Positions 10,578-20,764 of a stretch of DNA of 64,000 nt are shown here, in pieces (positions within the stretch are counted from its first letter, which is position 1; each line of letters starts with the position of its first letter). The notes beneath the pieces are model-generated. The model made no database searches and was not told where the DNA came from. It saw only the letters and a program-made list of their open reading frames with translations. Location: positions 2,480,001 to 2,544,000 of the forward strand of contig CM073195.1 in NCBI GenBank assembly GCA_037042915.1. Reading direction: 5' to 3'. The position numbers were made by a program, and so were the translations under genes. Origin of the DNA: Auricularia sp. M13. Taxonomy: Eukaryota; Basidiomycota; Agaricomycetes; Auriculariales; Auriculariaceae.

Positions 10578-10975
10578 CTGGAGAGTTGGGGTGAGCGGGT
10601 CTTTCGGAGTCCGAATGCTCATCCGAGTCTTCGGAGACGGCCGAGCTCCTCCAAATCGAGGATCTCACCGAGCAGTGGAATCCCGGAAGCCCCTTGTACC
10701 ATTCAATAATTAATCTTGAGCTCAAAAATGCATATTTATTTACCAAAAACCTTCTTCATGGTTTGTCTGATATATCTGCTGATAAGATTAGATCGGATTG
10801 CCTCCAGTTGGCATTCCTGACCCATCCTGCTCTCCTGCTGCCACAGCACTTCACATACAGCATTTATATATATTGAAGCGCATTATGAGCTCTCAATTAC
10901 CAAAAGAGAGCTCAAGAGCTGGATTGCCCGACCGGACGGCGCTTTGGCTTATCCTTGCCCTTCTCGGCAACGGAA
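10578..10975 (-). repeat. right terminal inverted repeat (~398 bp)
   Basis: Mirror of 7692-8086. Its outer end GGCAACGGAA abuts the CCAGTC duplication. The interval 10267-10577 just inside is AT-rich and holds nothing I can name. Confidence 0.85.
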
Positions 10976-11268
10976 CCAGTCTGCTCATGGCTCCCCAGTG
11001 GGGCTTGCCCTTGGATGCTCCAGCTCAACCTGCCCTGGCCACTCCAGCCCCCATCACTGCCCCTGGCCCCACCTCTGGCCCTGGCCCTCCCTCTAGGACC
11101 ACTCCCCCCTCCCTTTCCCCCCTTAAGCGGCCTGTAGATGCCCTGGCTAGTCCTGGGCAACTTGCAGGTTCTGCTGGGTCTGCACCACCTCGTGGGCGCA
11201 TTTCTGGGCCTAAAACGTCCAGGAAAAGCAGTCCTATTCTAGTGTTTGAAAGGCCGGGCAAGGCCTGA
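10976..11268 (+). other. Pro/Gly-rich frame interrupted by the TIR element
   Basis: Reading through the repaired insertion site, an open frame continues from the region ending at 7691 (GPPGPPKSGSS) into LLMAPQWGLPLDAP and a Pro/Ala/Ser-rich stretch ending at a stop at 11266-11268. It looks like a disordered retroelement ORF segment, but no family is recognised. Confidence 0.3.
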
Positions 11269-11269
11269 A

Positions 11270-11395
11270 AGCCCGGGGTAAGGCCTGGCTTTTCGAGGCT
11301 TGGGCTTCCAAAACCTCAAGCCCAAGCCCAAAGCCCTCAGAAGCCCAAGCCCTGGGCTGGGCTTGGGCTTAAGCCCGGGCTTTTGGGTTGGATCT
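11270..11395. repeat. AAGCCCAAGCCC low-complexity stretch
   Basis: Variants of GCCC(A)AAGCCC and its complement GGGCTTGGGC repeat in both orientations and can fold back on themselves. No gene. Confidence 0.6.
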
Positions 11396-11427
11396 GTACG
11401 AAGTAAAGGTATCATATCATGTTCTAA

Positions 11428-13110
11428 TTACACGAGCTCCTCATCGGTTTCCCACTCGTCATCCTCAACCTCAGAACCAGAGAGTTCAATGGAAAGGGAC
11501 AGCTTCTCGAGTGCGGCAGCACGGTCAGCACTACCGTCCGGAGTTCCAGACGCATCGTCCACGGCGGCTCGATCCTCCTCAGCCTCCATCCGCCCGAGTA
11601 CATCCTCGAGTGAGGAGCATGGTGGTGTGTCTCTCACGAGGAGATCACTACGAAGCACAGCTTTGAGGACCTGTATGGCCTTGACAATGTCACCTTGCAA
11701 GCGGTTACGACGTTTGGTGATGGTGATTCCGGCGCTGGAAAAAATGTGCTCAGACGATGTTGATGCCGCCATGGCTGGAAGATAGTCCAAGGCAATTGCA
11801 ACCCATGTCGGATAGCGCGACGAGTTAATCTTTGCGGTAGTTAGATCGTGTCCAATATCAAGTCAAACAGACGTACTCCCCACCACTATACAAGTGGCAT
11901 TCCATCAGGGATGTCGTGATCGCTATTGAGATAGCTCTCATATTCCACTTGCCATGCCTCTGCAGTGGGTGTGGCTGACGCGGTCGTGTTTGCCGGCGTC
12001 AAGTGCGCGAGGAGTGAACGCAGCGCGCCGGTCTTCATAGCGCCGCTGTTTTCAGGTGCGGAGGTTGCGCTGGCACATGTCCGCGCTTGTTGAGCAGCGA
12101 ACTAGTTATAGTCAGTACCTCCGCGGGTGAGAAAAGCCAGCACGGACCAGTTTCTCAAACTTGGTGCGGCGCTGCTCCACATCGGCCCAGCAGGTCGAAA
12201 AGACAGGGCCAAATTTAATGGTAGGATGGAGAACTGTGTTCATATCAGTTAGGAATAGTCACGAACTTGATACATACTCATTGAAACGTGATACACATCA
12301 TTTTTTGAGGCGCGGATGTCATCCACATACTCGCGTAGTTTCGCAATCGCAGGCTGCAAAGAAGCCCGTAGATCCTTGTACCTCTTGGCCTTGAGAAGCG
12401 CTTCCCATGCATGAAGAAGGCTGAGAAGAGCTGGGACTGCATTGTAGAGCGTTGAGTAAGTCTCGGCGGAAAATGCCTGCTGGGCACAGTCCGGCAGCTG
12501 AGGATGTATCAGGAACTATGAAACTCATTAACTGACTTGACAAGCTCAAGCTGCGACCATTCGTTGTCCGAGAGGTGCAGCGCAGAAAGTGCGCCCTTCT
12601 TCTTCCAATCCTGCTCGGCGTGCTCAAGCTCAGTAATCAGCTGATAAATATGCTGCATGTGCGTCAGCGCATGTCCAAAAAATTGCGGGGTATTGACAGA
12701 TACCTTGCGGTTCTCGTGTGCGTGCTTGATCATGTTCTTCGTCGAAGACCAACGAACGGGCATATCCTTGATAAGATGCACCGGCCGCTTGACACCCGCT
12801 GCAGTCTGGATGTCAAGGAAAACTTGACGACGCTGAGACGAGGATTTCTCCTGAGGAAAAAGGTCAAGGACTTCTCCAGGGCTTTGTGAATGAAACCCTA
12901 TTGTAGATCGTGCCCATTTTCGGCATGATTCTTGCCGAGGACACGATCGCCATGTTCTGCCTGCAGTGTGTCGCCGGCTACTTGGCGGCCAACGCTGCTT
13001 AGGCGCCTGGGGATCACGGTCCAATGGTTTGTGGATTTTCTTCTTCGCTGGACGTTGTCCACAGCGTGCATGTCTGCCTGCCAGTTCTCTTTTGGGCGCC
13101 GGCGCCGCAA
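11428..13110 (-). pseudogene. hAT-superfamily transposase relic
   Basis: Read on the minus strand, pieces appear in the family's order. DMPVRWSSTKNMI (central catalytic-fold region) is near 12760. AFSAETYSTLYNAVPALLSL and LRASLQPAIAKLREY lie at about 12310-12480 after a probable intron. VLHPTIKFGPVF is near 12220. WQVEYESYL is followed by a broken PLV-stop-WW motif (TAG at 11886-11888 on the complement, where the family has Gln). The C-terminal dimerisation domain SSEHIFSSAGITITKRRNRL is at 11640-11780. The N-terminus (12898-13110) is in competing frames. The stop and frame breaks make it inactive. No terminal repeats could be assigned to it. Confidence 0.75.
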
Positions 13111-13384
13111 TTGGCGGGGCGCTTCTTCAGTCTGCCTGATAGTCGTCTGGAAGCTGTATAGAAGGGCCTGAGGCTTGTTCAGTGTCCTGAAATTGAGGTC
13201 TGAATCTTCTTTGAGCCCAGCAGAGACTATGCAAGTCTGAATGCTGAGATGTCAATTCAACAACTGTAGGATGGCAAAACACCCTGGGATATCTTGATGA
13301 AGCCAGAGTTAGCAGTTCTGGATATACAGAAGCAAATGTGTGGGAATGCATTAGCGAATTGGGCAGGAGGGAGTGAGGGAAGGG

Positions 13385-13930
13385 CTAGCGCTCAGTTAGT
13401 TATCTCCCACGAGATAACTAACATGTTACTAACGTTAGGTGTTACTAACACCTAGTTTAACGTTAGGTGTTACTAACACCTAGTTTAACGTTAGGTGTTA
13501 CTAACACCTAGTTAGTAACATTGTTATTAACTCTCAGTGTACATTTTATAGTGCAAGCTTGTAAATGTACTGAGAACATCAAAGGTTGGTGGAATGAGGG
13601 CCCAGTGCTCAGCCTAAAGGTCCTTGCCTGTGGCTCGTGCTACGAGCTGCCTTGTCTTGCTGCTTCCACACTGAGGGAGCCCTGTATGTGTCCCTGATGA
13701 GCCAGAAGAGCCTGAAAGTCCCTTCTCCAAAGGTGTAAGTGATGCTAGGCAACTTTCAGACATCATATTGTTGTCTAATTACCAGTTACACTGTCCTCAT
13801 TCACTCCCAAGCCTGCTGTTTTGATAGATATAGGAAGTTAGTAACTCGAGCTGCACCTGAGGCGGGTGTTACTAACATGTTAGTAACTAACAAGTTAGTA
13901 ACTAACTTTCAGTAACTAACTGTGCGCTAG
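13385..13930. mobile_element. MITE with CTAGCGC ends and 6-bp TSD
   Basis: The ends are inverted repeats, CTAGCGCTCAGTTAGTTA against CTAGCGCACAGTTAGTTA (one mismatch), flanked by GAAGGG at 13379-13384 and 13931-13936. No coding capacity. Internal GTTAGTAAC motifs repeat in both orientations near both ends. It inserted into a dispersed repeat whose unoccupied relative lies near 41500-41560. Confidence 0.75.
13431..13514 (+). repeat. three 28-bp subterminal repeats of the MITE
   Basis: Units begin AACGTTAGGTG at 13431, 13459 and 13487. Each is itself nearly palindromic (AGGTGTTACTAACACCT). Such clusters often serve as transposase-binding subterminal repeats in hAT-type elements; that role is inferred here. 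Confidence 0.75.
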
Positions 13931-13936
13931 GAAGGG

Positions 13937-14198
13937 CCCACTGGAGGGCAGTTTCTAATTCACTACACTTGCAATGTCTAGTGCAGATCAATCCTTTGAG
14001 TCTAATGCAATCTCTAATTGATCACATTGATGTGCATTACAAACTCTCTAATCTACTATGCTCAAATGTGTGTTAACCCTCGACAGTATGGCGGTTTCTT
14101 GTTTATTATGCTACACTTGGGTATGACACAAGCTTGATTAAACCACTGATTTCAAAAAATAAAAATCCATCAAGTATAATACAATACACTAGCAACCT
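13937..14198. other. no gene seen
   Basis: AT-rich spacer with no open frame, tRNA-like fold or repeat that I can support. Confidence 0.5.
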
Positions 14199-14208
14199 CA
14201 TTGTCTAA

Positions 14209-14460
14209 CTTGCGCACGCATACTTGTGACTTGCGCACACATACTTCTGACCTGCGCACGCACACCCATGACCTGCGCACGCATGAGGAAAAGCGTGCGT
14301 CCAGAGTTTTGGACCCTGCGCACGTAAGTCAAAACCATGTGCACGCACTGTGAAAACTGCGCACGCAAGTTGTGCGCATGCACTGTGAAAACTGTGCACG
14401 CAAGTTGTGCGCACACAAAATTCTGCGCACGTGTGTGCACGCACCCTGCGCACGTTTTTC
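14209..14460 (+). repeat. array of TGCGCACGCA-type repeats
   Basis: About thirteen copies of (C)TGCGCACGCA and close variants occur at spacings of 20-30 nt, with a longer unit CACTGTGAAAACTG seen twice. GCGCAC is nearly palindromic and alternates purine and pyrimidine. It ends right where the 18-residue-repeat ORF on the other strand stops. Confidence 0.7.
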
Positions 14461-14945
14461 TAGGGGTCCAGGTGGCACGGCGCTCGAGAACGATGCGTCC
14501 CCTGGGATGCACGGACACGCGATTTGGCGAAAATGACGATGTTATCCGCCTGCAGATGAGGGGTGAGGGCCCGCTCATCTGCATCAACAACACGCTTCGC
14601 TGCGGCCACCTCGGCGGCAACAGCGCGTGCATCAGCAGCAACGACGCGGTCCGCAACGTACTCCTCAGCGGCGAGGGCACGCGCGTGGGCAGTGAGTACC
14701 CGAATGTGCGTGAGCTCCTCGGCGGCGGCCACGCGTACATCAGCGTCGGCGACACAGTTGGCGGCGTGAGCTTCGGCAATGAGAGCGCGCGCATCGGCAG
14801 CGACGACACGATTTTGTGGCCGCTCCTGAGTGGCAAGTGCACGCGCATCAGCAGTGAGAACGTGAGTCCCAGCTCGCTGCTCGGCGTCGACGGCGCGTCT
14901 CACTGCGGAGTCTCCCACGGTGGCAAGAGCAGGGATGGGAAGCAT
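14460..14945 (-). CDS. ORF of tandem 18-residue Ala-rich repeats, unknown
   Basis: A 161-codon minus-strand frame is built almost wholly of 18-residue repeats of the form (V)-x-A-D-A-R-A-x-A-x-E-x-x-x-x-x-R-V: for example VVAADARALIAEAHAANC, VADADVRVAAAEELTHIR, VLTAHARALAAEEYVADR and VVAADARAVAAEVAAAKR. The 54-nt DNA period, alternating Ala and charged residues and lack of Pro inside repeats suggest a helical or coiled-coil repeat protein. No family is recognised and no intron or promoter is evident. It may be a fragment of a larger gene or a coding-looking minisatellite. Confidence 0.35.
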   Translation of the reverse strand: MLPIPALATVGDSAVRRAVDAEQRAGTHVLTADARALATQERPQNRVVAADARALIAEAHAANCVADADVRVAAAEELTHIRVLTAHARALAAEEYVADRVVAADARAVAAEVAAAKRVVDADERALTPHLQADNIVIFAKSRVRASQGTHRSRAPCHLDP

Positions 14946-14975
14946 GAGGACGGCACCAGTGATTAAGCCTGTAAG

Positions 14976-15447
14976 TGACTGTGCCCCCCAATTCCAGGTG
15001 GATTCCAGGTGGAAAAATGCAACTATGCAAAAAAAGTGTCAGAATGTCAAATCCATCATATTTTGATGGTATACCCCCTCAGGTGGAATTTGGGTGGAAT
15101 TCCACTGGACCGTTGGATTGGATGGGCCAGAATGGCCGAATTCCGGTGGAATTCCACTGGAAACGATGTGGAAATTCATCAAAAACTGTGATTAAGTGTT
15201 AGGTTAGGTTAGGTTAGGTTAGGTTAGGTTAGGAGTTAGGTTAGGTTAGGTTAGGTTAGGGGTTAGGTTAGGTTAGGTTAGGTTAGGTTACTAGAACGTT
15301 TTCATGTTTTCTGAGGCGGCTGTGCATCTCTGAACCTTATTTGTGATGTCTAACATAATTTTTTACCCCTTAGAAAATATTTTGTCTGGAGCAGGTTTTC
15401 CACCGGAATTCCACCTGGAATCCTCCTGGAACCAGGGGGCAGTGTCA
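14976..15447. mobile_element. TIR element carrying a TTAGG tract
   Basis: Ends are imperfect inverted repeats (TGACTGTGCCCCCC...TTCCAGGTGG against TGACACTGCCCCCT...TTCCAGGAGG). GTGGAATTCCAC palindromes recur inside. No coding capacity, and I could not find a convincing target duplication. Confidence 0.55.
15199..15288 (+). repeat. interstitial (TTAGG)n microsatellite
   Basis: About eighteen TTAGG units, with two irregular joints (ttaggagttagg, ttaggggttagg). Most fungal telomeres use TTAGGG, so this is a five-base variant inside a transposable element, not a chromosome end. Confidence 0.85.
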
Positions 15448-15870
15448 GGTTCTCGATTAAGGCGCGTTTTTTTGAGCCGTGACGGCGCGATTTTGAGCGG
15501 TTTCGGATCACAGTAGGAACATCGACGAGCGCAAATGGTCGATCATGGCAAAAGCATCGACTGGACAGAACCGAGGACACTGACAGCGAGGCGACGGTCG
15601 GTGCACCGTTCACGTGGCGTGTTCTTGAACATGGACCTCGGTGTTACGGACTACCACCGCCTGGTGAGAAGACATTCAGTAGCGGCAAGGAGAGCTGCTA
15701 TGGCACAGTTTGAATTTGTCGATAGGCGGCAAGGCGTCGGATAGAAACGAGTCGAAAAAAAAGCGCTTTTCTGACTGTATTACATTTATTATGGCAGATA
15801 CAACAGAGTGTTAAATTTGAACATGTTTGGGACTACATTTTTTTTATTTTTTTCAGCGCCGTAAGTTGCT
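15448..15870. other. no gene seen
   Basis: A short open frame at 15535-15744 (plus strand) has no recognisable motif. The rest is AT-rich. Confidence 0.4.
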
Positions 15871-15885
15871 ACTATGTCAAAGTTG

Positions 15886-16010
15886 GGACTTGAGGAAAGT
15901 TGGGACCTGGGACTGGGTTCTTGGGACCGGAATATGAGGGGTGGACTGTATTGTGGAAATTGGGACCTGGGACCCGAGTCTGTAATATAAGGAACTTGGG
16001 ACCATTATAC
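15886..16010 (+). repeat. TTGGGACCTGGGAC minisatellite
   Basis: The phrase TTGGGACCTGGGAC and shorter versions (cttgggacc, gttgggact) recur about six times just before the LINE ORF1 remnant begins. Confidence 0.6.
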
Positions 16011-16084
16011 TGAATACAGGAGTGCTTATATACCTGTGGGCGAATGTCGACCCGGCGAGCCTCAAGAAATAGGACGAGCTCGCA

Positions 16085-17743
16085 AGCCCCAGTTTCGGCA
16101 TCCGAGTCCACAGCGTTGACAGCAACACCAACGTTGCGAACATGAACACAGTCCAGCTCAACATTGACCTGCAGAACACGATCCGTGCGACAGAACTGGA
16201 CAGCGCAGCCCACCTGGCCCCAGGTCGCGAAGTCAGAGGTTCCCCACCAGCAGCCCCCGGCCTCTTCCTTGTCTTCAACGTTAACGCAGCAACGGCGAAG
16301 GCGTGAACCATGCACCAATTCGTGCATGTCGGCCGCTACTGCCTGGTAGTCTTCCCGCGCATACACCGCAACTCATACTTTGTCGGGACATGAGCAGAAT
16401 CCACGATGCCATGCCTGATGCTTGAGGAAGGGCTCCGGACCGGCTGCAGATCCACACCGAAAGTACACTCGATCTTCAAGGAAATCGAGGCGGAGGTCGA
16501 GGGCCAGGGCGGGAAGGCATACCAGTGTTTCCTGCGCGACATCAAGGTTCGCCCGCTCACAGACATCCCACGCGGTGCCCGCAGGGTCGAGATCATCGAG
16601 TACGACGTGTACACCGGCCCCATCGAGTACAAGAAGCCTGGGCCAAACGGCGTCCCAGTCACAGTCACCATCACAACGGCGCAGCGCCGCGCGCTCCACA
16701 CAGCTATGCTGGACCTTGTAGTCCCCGACCCGTTCCATGGGGCCGCAGTGTGCCACAGACTCGACCTCATCCAATACGACTGCGGCATATGCAGCTCGAA
16801 GTGGCACCCGCGGGGAAAATGCCCGGCACACACCATCCCCACGTGGGACCGCCCGATGCGCAGGGCGAAACTGAGTGTTAAGCCTGTTGTGCCTTGGGGT
16901 TTGGGTTGCAAGGATAGTCGAACGTCCGGGCGCAGAGAACACTCGAACGAACAACTAGAGCCTTCGGTGTGTTATTGAGCACACCGGCTACGTCGAGTAG
17001 CACGACCGAAGGGACCACGAGCAACAGAGAATTCAGACGAGTAGATCGGGCAAGGGAAGAACCCAGAGGCGAAGTCGAGAGAGAGGGATAGAGTGTGCGA
17101 GGGGCACGACTATGTCGATTTCGTAACTGGGGAGCTAGATACAAAGTCGAGGGTCTTTTATACCTGGGGAGGTGATCTGATGTAATCGGAGTATATCTTA
17201 GAGACAAAGAAGAGGGAGCCTCAGATCAATAGAGATGTTCATCATCGGCCGATAGGATGAGTAAGAGCGAGTGAGTAAGGTATCGGGGAATCGGGCGAAT
17301 GACGAGAGGCAAATGAGTAAGACAAGTGGAGCGAGCCGGATATGAACACTATCGATACAGTAGAGACAAGGCGAGTTAGGAGGATGTATGCGAGTAAGGA
17401 GAGGAGCTAAAGATGAGAGGGAGAGGTCTAGAGGTAGAGGACGATGAGGAGAACATATCCCGAGTATATGAACACGAGAGGAGATAAGCCGGGTATTCGG
17501 GAGCTTGGCCGAGACCGAGTTGACCGAGTGACATTGAGTGACGCCGAGTGATGCCGAGAGCACGTGAGATCCGCGGACCAGGGCACGGGCGTAACACTGA
17601 GCAAGATCCCGCGCGGCAAGTTCTCAGTCCCCACTGGTCCCAAAAACTCCCCCCAGCAGCAGCGCAACAACCCCGCACAGTCATCGTCACGCATAAGCCA
17701 CCCCGGACCAGGCGGCAGGACCCGTTTCAACAGAGCAGGGTGA
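16085..17743 (+). pseudogene. LINE ORF1, gag-like, with zinc-knuckle-like motif
   Basis: One frame (codon phase of 16142) can be followed from about 16085. SVDSNTNVANMNTVQL is followed by TGA at 16304 and 16391. The open part (16406 on) has AYQCFLRDIKVRPL, a beta-rich middle and YDCGICSSKWHPRGKCPAH, a C-x2-C-x5-H-x4-C zinc-knuckle-like motif at about 16777-16830. The frame is interrupted at 16875 by a solo LTR and resumes at 17602 (KIPRGKFSVPTGPKNSP), ending in a low-complexity Gln/Ser/Gly tail at TGA 17741-17743. Such ORF1 proteins bind the LINE RNA. Both early stops are TGA where CGA (Arg) is plausible. Confidence 0.65.
16876..17596 (-). mobile_element. solo LTR, unrelated to families A-C, 5-bp TSD
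   Basis: Bounded by TGTTA...TAACA and flanked by CTGAG at 16871-16875 and 17597-17601. Orientation is inferred from TATAAAAGACCC on the minus strand (17151-17162). It lies inside the LINE ORF1. LTR plus duplication is 726 nt, so removal keeps the frame. Confidence 0.88.
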
Positions 17744-18870
17744 ACGGGACATCCCCATATCGCTAATACACCCCGCAAACCTGTTCCACCCCCTCCCCCC
17801 CCCCCCACCCCCACTCCGCTCCGCAACCCCACCCCTCGGGATATCCACCCCGCCCCACCATAGACGATGCACACGCTGTACCTAGCCCTGTCAAGCGAAT
17901 GCAGTAGAAATAATTGGCCACAAGACGCGGACAGCTCAATTTCCGCCGAATACGAACATGCACCACCCCCATGCTCGCATCCGCGTAAACTAAAAACACA
18001 GGGCCTGACGCACTAAGCGTGGTCGACTGCACATTGTCGCCCCGGTTTCCCCCTGGATGAACCAGCGCTAGAGGGAAACTGGTAGGGGTGTCCGAGCTAA
18101 GTACAATCTTTGAGCAAGTACCCCACTCTCTCCCCACGTGCTGCCCTGGCAGGTAAGAAGAGTCTGGGAACGGAGACCTATTGAGGTCAAGGGCTAGCCG
18201 TGTGGAGACACTGAAGTGCACAAGAAGGAGGTGCGGCCGGCCGCACCTCCAAGAAAGTGCGACATCGCCTGCGCGTTGGACGTTTTTCCAACTCAACCTC
18301 TCGGACGCGCTGGCCCGAACAGGTGAAATAGATCAGCGCAACCACAAGCCAGTATAACAAGAACAGACACGGGAACCCCTTCGAACAGGTTTGGAGTCAC
18401 GCTCCAGGTTGGTAGATCGCTGGGCCTGCCATCTGCCGGGCTCAGCGCAGAAGACACCAAATGGAGATCAGGTAGCAGTATGATGACTGCCCCCCCCCCC
18501 CCCCCCCCCCCCCCAAACCGGGAGAAATGGAAAAGGGAACCTCCCTGCACCGGCAACGCCGGCAAGTTCGAACCACACGAATGACCGCACACCAGCGCCC
18601 GACACACCGGGAGAAATACCTGCAACAGAAGCAGGACGAGAAATCAACCACGGAGCACCACTCAGGCTAAACTAGGCCAGTAGGTTGCAGAGGGAACCCC
18701 CCCCCACCACCACCATGAGGGGAGTCCCAGGGACACACCAACTCCCCGGAATAGTTTCTGACCACAGGCCGACAGCCCACAGCAGATACACAAGAGCCCC
18801 ACCAGCGTTGCAGAGACGGACCTCGCGCAACATGCACCGAGACCAGGGGAACCCCTCCAGCACGGGGAAG
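17744..18870. other. LINE ORF1-ORF2 spacer; C-runs and a 24-bp palindrome
   Basis: No gene. Holds C-homopolymers (around 17795 and a ~24-nt run near 18490-18514) and a perfect palindrome at 18227-18250 (half-site GGAGGTGCGGCC). Likely the inter-ORF or degraded 5' part of ORF2. Confidence 0.5.
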
Positions 18871-19139
18871 ATACCATGGACAACCACAACGGCCCGGTAC
18901 GTACACCCAGCCCTGAGGGGAGGAACCACGTCCCCCCATCCCCTGACACAGTGGGAACAATGAGAGCCGCAGACCGCATACTCACACCAGACGGCTGGGC
19001 ATACGACGGGGAAAATAACCCACAGGCCCCGCCGCACAGTAATAATGCACTAACCCCACGGACAGAGCAAACGGACCCAACATCATCATCAACCAGCGTG
19101 GAGAGCGGGCCCAGACACCTCTCAACAAGCGGCAAAAAG

Positions 19140-19741
19140 ACAAAGGCATACCTCGCCATTGCTGCTGAGAATATGCGGGGGCGGCACTCACGATCCGGGG
19201 AAGCGTCAAGTGGCGCAGGCTTGCTAACAACATTTGCACTCACAAGATTGGAGTAATGGCCATCCAGGAGACCCACATGACAAAAGACCTCGTAGACCAG
19301 GCAGAAATGATGTACAGGAACTTATGTATCTTCAACACGGCCCTGCCGGACAACCCGACAGGGGCGGGAGGGGTAGCGATAATACTAAACAAACTTGTGA
19401 CGAACACGGCAACGGCGAAAACGGCCGTCCTAGTGGAAGGACGGGCAATTGCCGTCGAGTTTGAATGGCACAGAGGCAGGCGCATCTGCGTACTAGCCGT
19501 CTACGCGCCAACGGACAAAGACGAGAATAGATCCTTCTGGAAAAACATACGCAAAAAAACTCAAAAGGCCACATTTTGAGCTCGCCCAACCAGAGATACT
19601 CCTCGGAGACCTAAACTGTGACAAAGACCCAATAGATAGATTCCCCGTAAAGCTAACCCCAATGGATAACCCGGAATCGCTCACAGCTCTGAAAAAAACC
19701 CTACGAATCACGGATGCCTGGCGTGAATGCTTCCCAGCCAC
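19140..19741 (+). pseudogene. LINE ORF2, N-terminal half of EEP endonuclease
   Basis: Signature pieces of the exonuclease-endonuclease-phosphatase fold appear in order but in shifting frames: ENMRG (about 19165), CTHKIGVMAIQETH with the catalytic Glu at 19268-19270, GAGGVAIIL, ICVLAVYAPTD, and after a poly-A frameshift near 19555, LLGDLN (19602-19616) with its Asp/Asn pair. The frame is cut at 19741 in TDAWRECFPAT by the LTR array and continues at 34458. Confidence 0.75.
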
Positions 19742-20595
19742 TGTCACGGCAGAGCGCTCGTCACTCGCCGAGACCGACGCCCAAGAGAGGAGAGAGGGAC
19801 GAGGAAGAACGGACAAGCGGTACAATTGACCAGACCAAACCTGGGGTACACGCATCTACACCCTACAACCTATATACCCTTCCCCCAGGGTCCGATGATC
19901 CGGTCCAGGGTGATCCCGGAGCTAAAGGGTCCATCCACCATCATCTCCCATGATGCCAACACCCTACCACACCTCCAATCGAACCTGGTCCGAGACAGGA
20001 CAAAGGTGCCGAGGTATGCTATCCACATACACACCCACCGAGGGCACGAACCGGGGAGGAGGGCACCTCCCGAGTGCACGGGGAGAGCGCCGAGCTGCTG
20101 AGGCCACGGGCCGAGGGTCCGAGGATGTAGCCGAGCTTGTACCAGGCGATGACAACCGGCCTACTATCCCTCCGAGGGGTGTCGCACCAGCGAGGAGTCC
20201 AACAGAGGCGTTCCAGACCCTCCGAGGTCGTTCAGGGTGGCCCACCGAGTTCGCCCGAGGCCAGAAGGGGATCCTAGAGTCCATCCCGAGCACCACAACA
20301 CCCATACCCGACGCATACAGCGAGGGGAGAGCTGCCGAACCCTGGTCCGAGGATAAGAAGCCTCCACCGAGCCGGTGGGGTATGCGCCGAGGTCGTCTCA
20401 CCCCTAGACAGGTAGAGAGCGGCGCATCGATCATATCCCGAGTTGAGCAGCCCGAGGCGTATAACCCTGGCCGAGTCTCCGTTCGAGGGTAAACAGTGCG
20501 CCGACTGTATGCAGCAGCGACCGAGCGCTCGGCGAAGCGGCGTAAAACCCGCGGACGAGCGGACAGAGCTTGCGACGGCCGTGATGACCGCAACA
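19742..20595 (+). repeat. array LTR 1 (854 bp)
   Basis: TGTCACGG...CCGCAACA. Shared box TTGACCAGACCAAACCTGG is at about 19826, with TATATACCC at 19871. Carries the GAGCCGGTGGGG variant near 20372, shared only with LTR 3. Confidence 0.92.
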
Positions 20596-20764
20596 TAACC
20601 CCCCTTCAAGCCGCGAGCCGAGGGAGTGTCCGAGAGAGGGAGGCGAAAGGCGGGAGGGCGAAACAACGGACCGAGGGCGCCGCGGACTGAATAGCAATTC
20701 AGTTCACGGTTTGACATAAAGCGTCGGCCTGTCAGTTTGCTTCTTGTCCTCATACCACCACACC

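Larger units (their letters stand above)
7692..10975. mobile_element. 3.3-kb element with long terminal inverted repeats, 6-bp TSD
   Basis: Ends begin TTCCGTTGCCGAGAAGG and mirror each other for about 395 bp with only a few mismatches. CCAGTC is duplicated at 7686-7691 and 10976-10981. The unoccupied target is present in inverted orientation at 4270-4307, which proves a precise insertion. No transposase is recognisable inside. The cargo is one LTR (8365-8847) and a zinc-cluster gene (9073-10266) on the plus strand. Superfamily is unassigned: a 6-bp duplication with long TIRs does not point clearly to one. Confidence 0.82.

Noticed and set aside
13431-13514. Possible CRISPR-like array
   Set aside because: Three directly abutting 28-bp units with no spacers, inside a TIR element of a eukaryote.
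14198-14848. 216-codon minus-strand frame and 209-codon plus-strand frame over the repeat region
   Set aside because: They are other-frame readings of the 54-nt repeats and the GCGCAC array; the frame at 14460-14945 shows the cleaner repeat pattern.
15199-15288. Chromosome end
   Set aside because: The unit is TTAGG, not TTAGGG; unique sequence continues on both sides and the tract lies within inverted repeats.
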